This document shows positions 22,085-30,137 of a stretch of 39,866 nt of DNA, one piece after another. The position numbers and the translations under genes were made by a program. This DNA comes from Rhizobium sp. NFR03 (GTDB taxonomy: Bacteria > Pseudomonadota > Alphaproteobacteria > Rhizobiales > Rhizobiaceae). The notes under the pieces were generated by a model, which did no database searches, was not told where the DNA came from, and saw nothing but the letters and a program-made list of their open reading frames with translations. Position 1 is the first letter of the stretch; the number at the start of each line of letters is the position of its first letter. The stretch spans positions 1 to 39,866 of the forward strand of contig NZ_FOGR01000015.1 of NCBI RefSeq assembly GCF_900111275.1, in the 5' to 3' direction.

Positions 22085-23026
22085 ATGATCTATGTTCAGA
22101 AAACCATGGCTTTATCGCAATCCGCCAAAGATCGAAGTGATCCCTTCGCTGACGTTCTCGCTACGCTCGGGACGCGTAGTGTTCGTGGGACCAGTCTTGA
22201 TGCTTCGGGAGAATGGGCGGTCGCTTTTGACGGGCGAAGGCGGTTTAAGTTCGTTGCCGTGACACGGGGCCGCTGCTGGCTTCTGCTTCCGGATCATGCG
22301 CCAGAAGCGCTCGTCGAAGGAGATATCGTTCTCCTCACCGATACACGCTACGTGGTGGCCAGTGATCCGGCTCTCAAACCAATCGATGGCACGCCCCTCT
22401 ACGCATCGCCCGGACACGACGCGGTTCGTCTGGCCACAGGAGACGAGACTGCATTGATTGGCGGGGGGAGCGGCTTTGCGGTTGGCAGCGCCGACTTCGT
22501 TCTGGATGCACTCCCGACATTTATGCGTGTCGATCGGGCATCAGCTACTGCCGGATCTGTCGCCGCCACGCTGGAATCTCTGAGGACGGAGGTAGCCCAA
22601 GCGGCGCTCGGTGGTTCACTTGTTACTGAGCGGCTGGCAGAAATCCTCGTTATAGCAGCCGTCCGCGTCTTCGTCGCCGCTAGCCCAACGACCAGTGTCG
22701 GATGGATCACCGCCCTTGCGGATCCAAAGATCGGCAAGGCGCTCAGACTGATGCACGCGGATATTGCCTATCGCTGGACGGTGCCAAGGCTGGCATCGGA
22801 GGTTGGCATGTCGCGTTCGGCATTCACGCAGCGTTTCACTGAGCGTGTCGGTCGCCCGCCCCTCGACTACCTGATCCATTGGCGGATGGTTCTTGGACAA
22901 CAGAAGCTCAAGGACGGTCACACCGTTGCAGCGGTTGCAACAGCAGTAGGCTATAGCTCGCAAAGCGCCTTTTCTCATGCCTTCAGGCGAGCCCTTGGTA
23001 GAACGCCACGCTCAGATCCGGCTTGA
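22085..23026 (+). CDS. AraC-family transcriptional regulator (cupin_6 type)
   Basis: 313 residues from ATG 22085 (22106 is an alternative). The N-terminal half (FADVLATLGTRSVRGTSLDASGEWAVAF, FKFVAVTRGRCWLLLP, LVEGDIVLLTDTRYVVASDP) is the cupin_6 ligand-binding domain. The C-terminal double helix-turn-helix covers about residues 220-305 (IAYRWTVPRLASEVGMSRSAFTQRFTERVGRPPLDYLIHWRM, then VAAVATAVGYSSQSAFSHAFRRALG). It is divergent from the SDR gene and almost certainly regulates it. Confidence 0.9.
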   Translation: MIYVQKTMALSQSAKDRSDPFADVLATLGTRSVRGTSLDASGEWAVAFDGRRRFKFVAVTRGRCWLLLPDHAPEALVEGDIVLLTDTRYVVASDPALKPIDGTPLYASPGHDAVRLATGDETALIGGGSGFAVGSADFVLDALPTFMRVDRASATAGSVAATLESLRTEVAQAALGGSLVTERLAEILVIAAVRVFVAASPTTSVGWITALADPKIGKALRLMHADIAYRWTVPRLASEVGMSRSAFTQRFTERVGRPPLDYLIHWRMVLGQQKLKDGHTVAAVATAVGYSSQSAFSHAFRRALGRTPRSDPA

Positions 23027-23208
23027 TGCTTTTTGATCAGAGTGGTGGGCAGATCTTACGAGAGGCAGTGGTCGTTGCAGACTTACAACTTGTCAAATCC
23101 CGTTTGGGCGCGTTCCAAATCTACGCATTGCCTTTGAGAGGAAGCGCTGCGATGTGCGACTCGATGCTTCTGGAACTGGCAGTGAATTGTATCGGTCGCC
23201 GCCAGACG

Positions 23209-24054
23209 TCAGGATTGCTCTTTGAAGTCACGCGGCGAAACGCCATGATAGCTGCTGAAGGCTCGGCTGAACGCAAATTCGGATAGATATCCGACGTTTT
23301 CGGCCACCGTTCGCACGGTTGCTGCGCGTCGAAGCATATCAGCAGCGACATGCATTCGGCATCGCGTCAAATATCTTAGTGGGGTATCTCCAGTATCAGC
23401 CTTGAAACGCCGCGAGAACGCGGCGCGCGACAAGCCAGCCAGCGACGCCAGCTGGTCGACAGTCCAGGCATGTCCCGGTGCCTGCTGCATCTTGACTATC
23501 GCCTTGTTGACGTAGGGATCGTCCCGTCGAGTGTGTAGAGGACGACCATCGATAGAGACGACCGAACAATGACGGACAATCAGCACGTAAAGGGCTTCAA
23601 ACAAGTGGCTGCTGATCTCATCACGACCAGAGTTCTCAAAGCGGAACGCATTGCCGATCAACTCAAGTATGGCTGAAAAGTTCGTGTCGTTGCAAATGTC
23701 GTGGCGCGCGATTTTCGAGACAGGAGGCGCGGCAGAGAGGTGCTTGAGGAACACCGGGCTTCCTGCGAAACTCGCACAAATTACCACTGCTGTATTTGTG
23801 GTCGCAAGCACGGTTGCGACGGGACCCGGAGGCTCTTCGCCGTTTTCCCAGTGGACGAAGTAGATTTCTCCCGTGTCCAGATGGGTCACAGTTGGATCGT
23901 TCTTTACCTCGTAACGTCCCTCGACGACGATGAAAATAAAGATCCGTCCTCCGCACCGGAATTCTATCGGCTCACCAAAGGACTGCCGTAGTGTCGCAAC
24001 GCCGATTAAATTCGGCCGTAACGCAACCACCCAGTTGGTCAGAACATCAGCCAT
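23209..24054 (-). CDS. AraC-family transcriptional regulator
   Basis: 281 residues. The N-terminal cupin-like domain reads IEFRCGGRIFIFIVVEGRYEV and HLDTGEIYFVHW. The C-terminal AraC DNA-binding domain is at about residues 180-278 (AWTVDQLASLAGLSRAAFSRRFKADTGDTPLRYLTRCRM, then VRTVAENVGYLSEFAFSRAFSSYHGVSPRDF). It is divergent from the exported SnoaL-like gene at 24171 across 116 bp, so that gene is the natural target. The two AraC genes at 22085 and 23209 converge and are not recent duplicates. Confidence 0.9.
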   Translation of the reverse strand: MADVLTNWVVALRPNLIGVATLRQSFGEPIEFRCGGRIFIFIVVEGRYEVKNDPTVTHLDTGEIYFVHWENGEEPPGPVATVLATTNTAVVICASFAGSPVFLKHLSAAPPVSKIARHDICNDTNFSAILELIGNAFRFENSGRDEISSHLFEALYVLIVRHCSVVSIDGRPLHTRRDDPYVNKAIVKMQQAPGHAWTVDQLASLAGLSRAAFSRRFKADTGDTPLRYLTRCRMHVAADMLRRAATVRTVAENVGYLSEFAFSRAFSSYHGVSPRDFKEQS

Positions 24055-24170
24055 TCCGGTTTCTCCACATCAAGACAGTGTGCAATGTCTTCGATACGCA
24101 CAGACATACTCCCTCAGACTCTCCAGAGCTAAACTGCGGTGGCAAAACTACCCAACACTGAGGAGGTTTT

Positions 24171-25106
24171 ATGATGGGACGACTGTCTGTTGCCGCAACG
24201 GCTCTTTTCATAGCGGTATCTGCCCCGGGGGCGCATTCCGCCGAGCGCGTATTTCCCGACATCGCTGAAACGGCGAAGGCCGACCCGCAGACCGTGGATT
24301 TCTTCCGGGCCTATTTCACTGCCAAAAGCCAGCACGACGTCAATGCAACGATGTCGTTTTTCTCCCCGCAGCTTTTGACTTATACCGACGCTATCCTGGG
24401 CTGGCCACTGAATGACTTCAATGCGTTGAAGGCTGTTTTTGCGCAGTACATGCCAAAGTGGGGAAAAGGGAAATCCTATCCATTCCGCATCATCGGTGGC
24501 CCGGACAGCGCAGTCGTCGCGTTTATCGACACGCCGGAGCTTTTTGGCGGGGAGATAAGACTTCTCGGCGCCGTGGACTTCAAGGATGGAAAGATTATCC
24601 GTTGGGCAGACTACTGGGACAGTACGGGCTTCCCAGCTGACGTCTATAATGCGGTTCGCACGCCGTCTGACAAGTTCCCCACCGAGTTCCGTGAGAAGGA
24701 AATAAGCGGAAACGCTGCCGCGCGTATAATCGACGTAGCGACCGACGTTCAGAAGGCTCTGACGAGTAGCGATGGCGCGGACATAGGAAAACATCTGTCG
24801 GCGGATGTGATTTATGAGGATTTCGCCCTTCGCACTCAGCTTCTCGGAAAGGATGCGACGACGCGGTATCTGCAGAGGATCCAGAGTGAAGCGCCCTTCG
24901 CAAAGGGTTCCCAACTGATGCACATCGTGGGAGGCGAAAAGGGCGGCGGGTTCGAGTGGCGCAGCGCCGACGGCAAGATCCGCGGAATCACCGCCCTGGA
25001 GCTTGACGACCAAGGGCTCGTTTCGCGTATCACCACAACTTATGACGGCCGCCTGATATCCGCTCCTACACACCGGGAGCTGGTGAGACTGTCTGCCGAG
25101 GAGTAA
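24171..25106 (+). CDS. Exported protein with two SnoaL/NTF2-like domains
   Basis: 311 residues. MMGRLSVAATALFIAVSAPGAHSAE is a Sec signal peptide (cleavage after HSA). Domain 1 (about residues 35-165: VDFFRAYFTAKSQHDVNATMSFFS, ALKAVFAQYMPKW, DGKIIRWADYWDS) and domain 2 (about 185-305: VQKALTSSDGADIGKHLSADVIYEDFA, LELDDQGLVSRITTTYDGR) are both NTF2-like cone folds. Family members are ligand-binding proteins or simple isomerases/hydrolases; a periplasmic two-domain form is uncommon. GAGGAGG ends eight bases or less before the start. Controlled presumably by the divergent AraC protein. Confidence 0.75.
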   Translation: MMGRLSVAATALFIAVSAPGAHSAERVFPDIAETAKADPQTVDFFRAYFTAKSQHDVNATMSFFSPQLLTYTDAILGWPLNDFNALKAVFAQYMPKWGKGKSYPFRIIGGPDSAVVAFIDTPELFGGEIRLLGAVDFKDGKIIRWADYWDSTGFPADVYNAVRTPSDKFPTEFREKEISGNAAARIIDVATDVQKALTSSDGADIGKHLSADVIYEDFALRTQLLGKDATTRYLQRIQSEAPFAKGSQLMHIVGGEKGGGFEWRSADGKIRGITALELDDQGLVSRITTTYDGRLISAPTHRELVRLSAEE

Positions 25107-25116
25107 AAAGCCCACC

Positions 25117-25148
25117 GGAATGGCAGCAACCTCCGTTGCTGCCATTCC
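25117..25148 (+). terminator. Perfect 14-bp hairpin after the SnoaL-like gene
   Basis: ggaatggcagcaac (25117-25130) pairs with gttgctgccattcc (25135-25148) around the loop ctcc. No T-run follows on the plus strand. On the minus strand the stem is followed by ggtgggcttttt, so it may serve mainly as terminator for the leftward ligA operon and as a barrier between the converging transcripts. Confidence 0.75.
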
Positions 25149-25188
25149 CATATATGCGTAACTTCGTCTCGCGAAGGCCATAGATCAA

Positions 25189-25581
25189 TCATTCGAAATG
25201 CTGCGCGGCGGCCTGCCAGAGAGCGACCGAAGGGTAGTCCTTGCCAGTCCAATGCTCAAGTTTTCTGGCAAATTCCCGCTGGAACGAAAGAGGGCCGTGT
25301 TTTGCCATGTAGTCATCGTCGTAGATGGCGATAAAGATCGTCAGCGACAGGAAGAAATGGACTCCCATTTCAAATAGCGCCACGTAGTCGTGGTCGATCA
25401 GCGCGTTGCGCTCAGCGTCGGTCAGAAAGTTGACAGTCGAAATCTCCACATCACTGAGCTTCGGGCCGATCGATTGCTCCCAGCTGGCGACGAGCGACCG
25501 CGAGTCCTCCTTGTAACGGCGTAGCAGGTCTGGATCCCGGTCGACGGTGAAGAGGAACTTGTTCACATAATACTTGCTCAT
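25189..25581 (-). CDS. LigA-type small subunit of an extradiol dioxygenase
   Basis: 130 residues, the size of the protocatechuate 4,5-dioxygenase alpha chain (about 139). YYVNKFLFTVDRDPDLLRRYKEDSRSLVASW, LTDAERNALIDHDYVALFEMGVHFFLSLTIFIAI and an HGPLSF segment are the LigA helical pattern; the subunit covers the active site of the LigB subunit. The ATG overlaps the ligB-like stop (ATGA, 25578-25581), so the two are translationally coupled. The order B then A is the reverse of the usual ligA-ligB arrangement. It is the last gene of the leftward catabolic operon. Confidence 0.88.
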   Translation of the reverse strand: MSKYYVNKFLFTVDRDPDLLRRYKEDSRSLVASWEQSIGPKLSDVEISTVNFLTDAERNALIDHDYVALFEMGVHFFLSLTIFIAIYDDDYMAKHGPLSFQREFARKLEHWTGKDYPSVALWQAAAQHFE

Positions 25582-26438
25582 GCAGTTGCTCCTTCCGGAT
25601 ACCAGGTAAAGTAGGCCTCCATCGTGTGGAAGAGTTCCAGATTGTCGTGATAGGCTGACGGGATTGGCCCGGCGATACCCATCATCAGGATCAGGTCCAT
25701 AAAGCCGTGCGTGGCGTTGCCGCTAGCATCCATGCTTTCATGGGTGACATTTTCTAAGATCGCATCGATATTGCCGGTCGACAGCCATTCGATCGCCTTG
25801 CGGTCGAATTCGGGATCCGGCCCGGTCTCCTTAAACTGGCGTGGGCCGCCAAGTTCCAGCGACAGGTGGCCGCTGCCAATAGCGGCGATGCGCTTATCGG
25901 AAGGATAGGCGTCGATGATCTCGCGGATGGCGCGGCCGAGATCCCAGAACCGCCTGGGTGAAGGCAGGGGCGGCACGAAGATGTTAGTATAAATCGGCAC
26001 CACAGGCAGGTCGGCATCCGGCCGTGTAGTGATGATCGGGCAGATGATTGAATGATCTAGCTTCAGTTCGTGGCTAAAGGCGAAGTCGAAGCCGCGGTCC
26101 ATCAGGCCCTGATGCAGAAAGTTTGACAGTTCCTCATGGCCTTCCAGCACATATTTCGGAATGCCGAACTCGCGCTCCTCGTTGTAGAAGGTCGCGTCGT
26201 AGCGGGGCGCCTTGCCGATCATGAAGGTCGGATAGTTGTCGAGGAAGAACTGGTGGAAGTGGTCCGAGCCGATCATCACCAGAATGTCCGGGTTGGCGCG
26301 GGTCAGCGTCTCGCGATAGGCCTCGATCTTGCGCTTCCATTCGGCCGCCTGCGGGATCTGCTGTTCCGGCGGCATGGTTGTCGCCTTCAGGTAAAAGGGG
26401 TGGTGCGTGGTCGCAAGGACTGCTGCTAAAGTTGCCAT
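25578..26438 (-). CDS. LigB-type class III extradiol ring-cleavage dioxygenase, catalytic subunit
   Basis: 286 residues. The metal and acid-base positions are visible: TTHHPF near the N-terminus, GSDHFHQFF at about residues 59-67, LDHSIICPII in the middle, GSGHLSLEL (in place of the GTGGLSH of LigB) and the C-terminal ATHGFMDLI helix. This class uses Fe(II) to cleave catecholic rings next to the hydroxyls; substrates include protocatechuate, gallate and bicyclic phenols. ATG 26438 has GGAGGAG upstream, so the longer frame to 26513 is rejected. The gene overlaps the LigA gene and lies 38 bp after the CoA-transferase. The exact ring substrate cannot be told from sequence. Confidence 0.88.
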   Translation of the reverse strand: MATLAAVLATTHHPFYLKATTMPPEQQIPQAAEWKRKIEAYRETLTRANPDILVMIGSDHFHQFFLDNYPTFMIGKAPRYDATFYNEEREFGIPKYVLEGHEELSNFLHQGLMDRGFDFAFSHELKLDHSIICPIITTRPDADLPVVPIYTNIFVPPLPSPRRFWDLGRAIREIIDAYPSDKRIAAIGSGHLSLELGGPRQFKETGPDPEFDRKAIEWLSTGNIDAILENVTHESMDASGNATHGFMDLILMMGIAGPIPSAYHDNLELFHTMEAYFTWYPEGATA

Positions 26439-26476
26439 ATTCTCCTCCCAAGTGCTTCGTCTGTCGGACCTGATGA

Positions 26477-27655
26477 TCAATGAGCCGGCGCGGCCGGCTG
26501 CATTTCCGGCCACTTTTGCGGATCGCTTCCCAGTGCTGAGCGGATCTGGTCACCATGCTGGTTGACGACCGGTGCAGCGCGCACGGCGCTGGCGTGCTTT
26601 CCATCGAACGAATAAGCCGGCCGGACCGTCTGCTCGGCGCCCTCGATGCGTCCCGCGACCGGCACGAACATGCCCAGATGCTGCGCCTGCGGATCGTTGA
26701 CCACCTCGGATATGTTGTTGATCGGGGCGAAGGGCACATCGAAGCGGTCGAACCGCTCCAGCCATTCGCTGCGGTTGCGTGTCGCGAAGATGGCGTTGAG
26801 CTCGGCGTTCAGCGCCTCGTAGTTGTCGATCCGCTTCAGGCGCTGCGAGAACCGGTCATCGGCGGCGAGCGCCTGGCCGTCGACCGCCTCGACAAGCGCG
26901 TCCCAGAACTTGTCGAGCGACGACAGGTGGAAGGCGAACAATTTTTCGTCCTTGCAGCGGACGATGAAGGCCTGTGCCAGGCGAGGGCGGTCGACGCCGC
27001 TCGGCTCTTCGCCCAGCGCAAAGTAGCCCATGAACGGCTCGACGGCGAAATGCATCATCGCCTCGATCATCGAGATGTCGATGCGCTTGCCCTTGCCGGT
27101 CACGCCGCGCTCCACCAATGCTGCCGATATGCCGAGCGCGGCATAGATGCCGGTGATCGCATCGGCAAGCGCCGGGCCGATGAAGCGCGGCTGCTGCGGA
27201 TCGATGGCGACGCTGAGAAAGCCGCTGACGGCCTGCGCGACCGAATCGTAGACCGGCCGCTGCGCATAGGGTCCATCGGGGCCAAAGCCGCTGATCGAGC
27301 AGTAGATCAGCTTCGGATTGATCCGGGCGAGCGTCTCGTAGTCGGCCCCGAAGCGGCCGGCGGCGCCGGGCCTGAAATTCTGGATGTAGACGTCTGCCTG
27401 GGCGACCAGCTGGTAGAAGACGTCGCGGTCCTGTTCGTTCTTGAGATCAAGGCCGATCGCGCGCTTGTTGCGGTTGTAGGCCTGGAAATGGGCGCTGTAG
27501 AAACCCGTCTTGAAGCTGCGGTAGGGATCGCCGTTGCCGGGCGATTCGATCTTGATGACGTCGGCGCCGAGATCGGCGAGCATCATGCCGGCGCAAGGGC
27601 CCGTGATGAAGGTGCCCTGTTCGACGATGCGAATATGATTGAGAGCGGTCAGCAT
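26477..27655 (-). CDS. CaiB/BaiF family (class III) CoA-transferase
   Basis: 392 residues, full length. IRIVEQGTFITGPCAGMMLADLGADVIKIESPGNGDPYR is the family start, with YNRNKRAIGLDLKNEQDR, IQNFRPGAAGRFGADYETL and ISGFGPDGPYAQRPVYD following. GPALADAITGIYAALGIS carries the aspartate that forms the acyl-enzyme in formyl-CoA transferase. The enzyme moves CoA between carboxylic acids by an ordered mechanism. It starts nine bases after the citryl-CoA-lyase-like gene, so its acid product may be the substrate of that lyase or its CoA donor. Confidence 0.9.
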   Translation of the reverse strand: MLTALNHIRIVEQGTFITGPCAGMMLADLGADVIKIESPGNGDPYRSFKTGFYSAHFQAYNRNKRAIGLDLKNEQDRDVFYQLVAQADVYIQNFRPGAAGRFGADYETLARINPKLIYCSISGFGPDGPYAQRPVYDSVAQAVSGFLSVAIDPQQPRFIGPALADAITGIYAALGISAALVERGVTGKGKRIDISMIEAMMHFAVEPFMGYFALGEEPSGVDRPRLAQAFIVRCKDEKLFAFHLSSLDKFWDALVEAVDGQALAADDRFSQRLKRIDNYEALNAELNAIFATRNRSEWLERFDRFDVPFAPINNISEVVNDPQAQHLGMFVPVAGRIEGAEQTVRPAYSFDGKHASAVRAAPVVNQHGDQIRSALGSDPQKWPEMQPAAPAH

Positions 27656-27664
27656 GTCCGGATC

Positions 27665-28477
27665 CTAGTTCTCGTTCGCGACGAAACCCGTTGGCGCGCG
27701 ACCGTCGTAATCAATGGCGCCTGCTGCGGCGTGGGACATGATGAAGCCGATCGGCCGGGTCTGTTCTTCCAGCAGATGGCCGATAAGGCCGGCGGTGCGT
27801 GCCAGAAGCGGCACTCCCTTCAGCGCCAGCAGTGGGTAGCCGGCATCGAGCAACACACACGGAATGGCACTCGAGACATTCATGACTAGCGGTTTGCCGA
27901 TGATGTCAGGAATCAGTCTTTCGATTGTTTTTGCAATATCGCAGTGGATGCCGGACAGCCCCAGTTCGGCGGCAATGTCGAGAAGGCGCTCGGCGCGCGG
28001 ATCGCTGCCCTTGTGCAGTGGATGTCCGTATCCCGGCAGCGGCTTGCGGTCGTCCTTGTAACGCCGCATCAGCTTTTCGGCGGCCGCTTCCGTGGAGCTG
28101 CCGTCGGCTTCCTTCAGTTCGCGGACGTCGCGGAAGAAGGCGCCGGCCGATTCCGAGGCACCGAGAATGACCGAGCCGCAGCCCAGCAGACCTGCAGCGA
28201 CGGCGCCCTGGACGGCTTCCGGCGATGCGGCAAGCGTCATGCGCGCCGCCTGGACGCTCGGCACCAGCCCATGCTCGGCAATGGCGACAAGCGTCGCGTC
28301 CAGCATGCGGCGCTGCTTGTCGTCGGGCAGCGTGCCGGCCACCAGCAGCCAGGTATATTCGGTAAAGGAGATCGAGCCGACCAGGTCGTTTACCAGGTCG
28401 TGGCCGCGGACGATGATCGTGTCGGGATTGGAGGTGCAGATCGCCTGGTAGGGGGCTGATTGCTTGCCGATTTTCAT
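27665..28477 (-). CDS. Short citrate-synthase fold protein, citryl-CoA-lyase-like
   Basis: 270 residues, much shorter than citrate synthase (about 430) and close to the stand-alone citryl-CoA lyases and related acyl-CoA lyases. IIVRGHDLVNDLVGSISFTEYTWLLVAGTLP starts the domain; PLPGYGHPLHKGSDPRAERL contains the catalytic-histidine motif of the citrate synthase fold; RPIGFIMSHAAAGAIDYDG ends it. Lyases of this type split 3-hydroxy acyl-CoA tricarboxylates. ATG 28477 has gagga upstream; a TTG at 28501 is less likely. It sits between the FMN reductase and the CoA-transferase, so a CoA-dependent cleavage of a ring-fission product is a strong possibility. Confidence 0.85.
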   Translation of the reverse strand: MKIGKQSAPYQAICTSNPDTIIVRGHDLVNDLVGSISFTEYTWLLVAGTLPDDKQRRMLDATLVAIAEHGLVPSVQAARMTLAASPEAVQGAVAAGLLGCGSVILGASESAGAFFRDVRELKEADGSSTEAAAEKLMRRYKDDRKPLPGYGHPLHKGSDPRAERLLDIAAELGLSGIHCDIAKTIERLIPDIIGKPLVMNVSSAIPCVLLDAGYPLLALKGVPLLARTAGLIGHLLEEQTRPIGFIMSHAAAGAIDYDGRAPTGFVANEN

Positions 28478-28504
28478 GCGGAAATCCTCAGATGCTGACA
28501 AAGG

Positions 28505-29080
28505 TCAGGGTGTGATGTCGGTGGTGTCGGTAAAGCGGCGGACCCATCGCTCGAACTGGTCCATGTAGCCCTGCAGAAAGATGCGGGTGTCGTCATTGGT
28601 CACGTCGCCTTCCGGCGTGATGAGGCCGGGCACCAGGTGGATGAAGGCTTCCGGCTGTCCCATCACCGCCACGTCGAGGCAGCCAAGCACGGCCCGCAGG
28701 TGCTGCTGCGCGGCGGCCGTGCCGATGCGCCCGTAGGAGGCGCCGGCGATCGCTGCGGGCTTGCCGGCCCAGACGCTGGCGCCGAACGGGCGGGACGCCC
28801 AGTCGATGGCGTTCTTCAGCATCGCCGAGATAGAGCGGTTATGCTCCGGCGTCAGGATCAGCAGGCCGTGGGCCCAGCGGATCTGCTCTTTCAGCCGCTC
28901 GGCGGCATCGGGAAACCCATGATCGAGACGATCCTGGTCGAAGAGCGGCAGGTCGTGGATCGATACCCAGTCGAATTCGATGTCGTGGCTGGCGAGCCGG
29001 GTCAGCGCCAGCGCCAGCAGCCTGTTGAGCGATGCCTGATGGGCGCTGCCAACGATGACGGTGATCTTCAACCGTGTCAT
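28505..29080 (-). CDS. NADPH-dependent FMN reductase
   Basis: 191 residues, flavodoxin-like. IVGSAHQASLNRLLALAL is the FMN phosphate loop, LILTPEHNRSISAMLKNAIDWASRP the core family signature, and PAAIAGASYGRIGTAAAQ the second flavin loop. The protein would supply reduced FMN or reduce quinones. Its presence at the head of the dioxygenase operon is odd, because no flavin-dependent monooxygenase is encoded nearby; a ring-hydroxylating partner may lie elsewhere. GGGAGGG precedes ATG 29080. The first gene after the IclR-type promoter at 29130-29159. Confidence 0.9.
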   Translation of the reverse strand: MTRLKITVIVGSAHQASLNRLLALALTRLASHDIEFDWVSIHDLPLFDQDRLDHGFPDAAERLKEQIRWAHGLLILTPEHNRSISAMLKNAIDWASRPFGASVWAGKPAAIAGASYGRIGTAAAQQHLRAVLGCLDVAVMGQPEAFIHLVPGLITPEGDVTNDDTRIFLQGYMDQFERWVRRFTDTTDITP

Positions 29081-29104
29081 GAGACCCTCCCAGCCCTTAA
29101 GAAT

Positions 29105-29128
29105 ATTCGCTGTACGAACTTATATTCG
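29105..29128 (-). promoter_or_regulatory. IclR-type operator, catabolic-operon copy
   Basis: Reads attcgctgtacgaactt then atattcg. The inverse of the site at 30094-30117 is identical at 21 of 24 positions. On the minus strand it begins two bases after the -10 element of the FMN reductase promoter. Confidence 0.75.
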
Positions 29129-29129
29129 T

Positions 29130-29159
29130 ATAATGAATAGTTTTGGAGACGCCTGTCAA
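29130..29159 (-). promoter_or_regulatory. Promoter of the catabolic operon (leftward)
   Basis: On the minus strand TTGACA (29159-29154), an 18-base spacer and CATTAT (29135-29130), with the operator immediately downstream. Spacing and operator placement match those of the transporter promoter at 30060-30089. Confidence 0.6.
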
Positions 29160-29204
29160 GACCGTTCCCGTCGAAATCGGACCCGATGACAGAGTGCCGG
29201 GTCG

Positions 29205-30020
29205 TTATCGCGCCGTCGGCGGAGCCGGTGCCAGCGAGTGAACGAGTGCCGGGAAACGGGCAAAAAGCTGGGAGAGACGGTTGGCAGCAAGCCGCAGTTC
29301 CGGCAGGCGCTGCTCGACCAGTTCCTCGGGAGTTAGTCGTGGCGTATAGCCCGAACTGTTGATCGAGCAAACGACGCGGCCAGTCGTATCCTTCACCGGC
29401 ACGGCGATTGCAGTAATGCCGTAGTCGAGCTGGTCGACGGTGATCGAGTAGCCGCTCGCCCGCACCTCCACCAGCATCCTGCGCAGTTCCGCCTCGTCCG
29501 TCACCGTGTAGTCGGTGAGCTTGACCGGGCTGTAAGCCTGGAAGTAGCGGTCGAGGTCCTCCCCCGGCAGCGCGGCGAGCAGCGTCCGACCCATCGACGT
29601 GGCATAGGCCGGATAGGTGACGCCGAGGCTGGCGTTGCGACGCACACCGAGGCTTTCTGACAGATGGGCGACGTAGAGGACGTTTGTGCCGTCGAGCACC
29701 GCCATGTTCGCGGCATCGCCGAACTGAGAGGTGATCCGGTGAAGCTCGGGCGTCACCGCTTCCTCCACCTTGAAAGCGTTGAGATAGGACGAGCCGAGCG
29801 ACAGGATGCGGGGCGCCAGCAGGAAGTGCTTGTTGTGGCGGCGAATGAAGCCGAGTGCCTCGAGGGTCAGGACGTTGCGCCGGACCGTGGCGATCGACAT
29901 GCCGACCTTGCGGGACAGCTCGGCGAGCGTCATTTCCGGATCAGTGGCGTCGAAAGCTTCCAGGACGGACAGCCCCCTCGCGAGGGCTTCGACGAAGTCG
30001 GACGACTTGCTGTCGATCAT
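29205..30020 (-). CDS. IclR-family regulator, PcaU/PobR/PcaR type
   Basis: 271 residues. The winged helix-turn-helix (about residues 10-70) reads FVEALARGLSVLEAFDATDPEMTLAELSRKVGMSIATVRRNVLTLEALGFIRR, matching the aromatic-catabolism branch (PcaR, PobR, PcaU). The effector domain (SLGSSYLNAFKVEEAVTPELHRI, GVTYPAYATSMGRTLLAALP, AIAVPVKDTTGRVVCSIN) covers the rest. ATG 30020 has aggag seven bases upstream; the longer frame to 30161 crosses the divergent promoter. It lies between the two operons it probably controls, each with one copy of a 24-bp site. An aromatic acid is the likely effector. Confidence 0.92.
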   Translation of the reverse strand: MIDSKSSDFVEALARGLSVLEAFDATDPEMTLAELSRKVGMSIATVRRNVLTLEALGFIRRHNKHFLLAPRILSLGSSYLNAFKVEEAVTPELHRITSQFGDAANMAVLDGTNVLYVAHLSESLGVRRNASLGVTYPAYATSMGRTLLAALPGEDLDRYFQAYSPVKLTDYTVTDEAELRRMLVEVRASGYSITVDQLDYGITAIAVPVKDTTGRVVCSINSSGYTPRLTPEELVEQRLPELRLAANRLSQLFARFPALVHSLAPAPPTAR

Positions 30021-30059
30021 AGGATTCTCCTGCCTTTTCTTTTTCGTTCGCACAAGGGA

Positions 30060-30089
30060 TTGACAAGCGCAAGACCTACTGCCTATCGT
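30060..30089 (+). promoter_or_regulatory. Promoter of the ABC transporter operon
   Basis: TTGACA (30060-30065), 18-base spacer, TATCGT (30084-30089), with the IclR-type operator from 30094. Confidence 0.6.
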
Positions 30090-30093
30090 TAAG

Positions 30094-30117
30094 CGAATAT
30101 TTATTCGTACAGCGAAT
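30094..30117 (+). promoter_or_regulatory. IclR-type operator, transporter copy
   Basis: cgaatatttattcgtacagc then gaat. The repeat of cgaat/attcg halves gives an inverted-repeat character. It overlaps the expected transcript start, four bases after the -10. The second copy is at 29105-29128. Confidence 0.75.
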
Positions 30118-30137
30118 TTCTTGGGAGGGAAAAAGCG

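Noticed and set aside
23023-23286. 87-codon frame between the two AraC genes
   Set aside because: Its second half is antisense to the AraC C-terminus and the first half has no motif or ribosome site.
26555-27889. 444-codon plus-strand frame over the CoA-transferase
   Set aside because: It is the high-GC antisense shadow of the CoA-transferase and lyase genes, rich in Arg/Asp/Ala with no domain.
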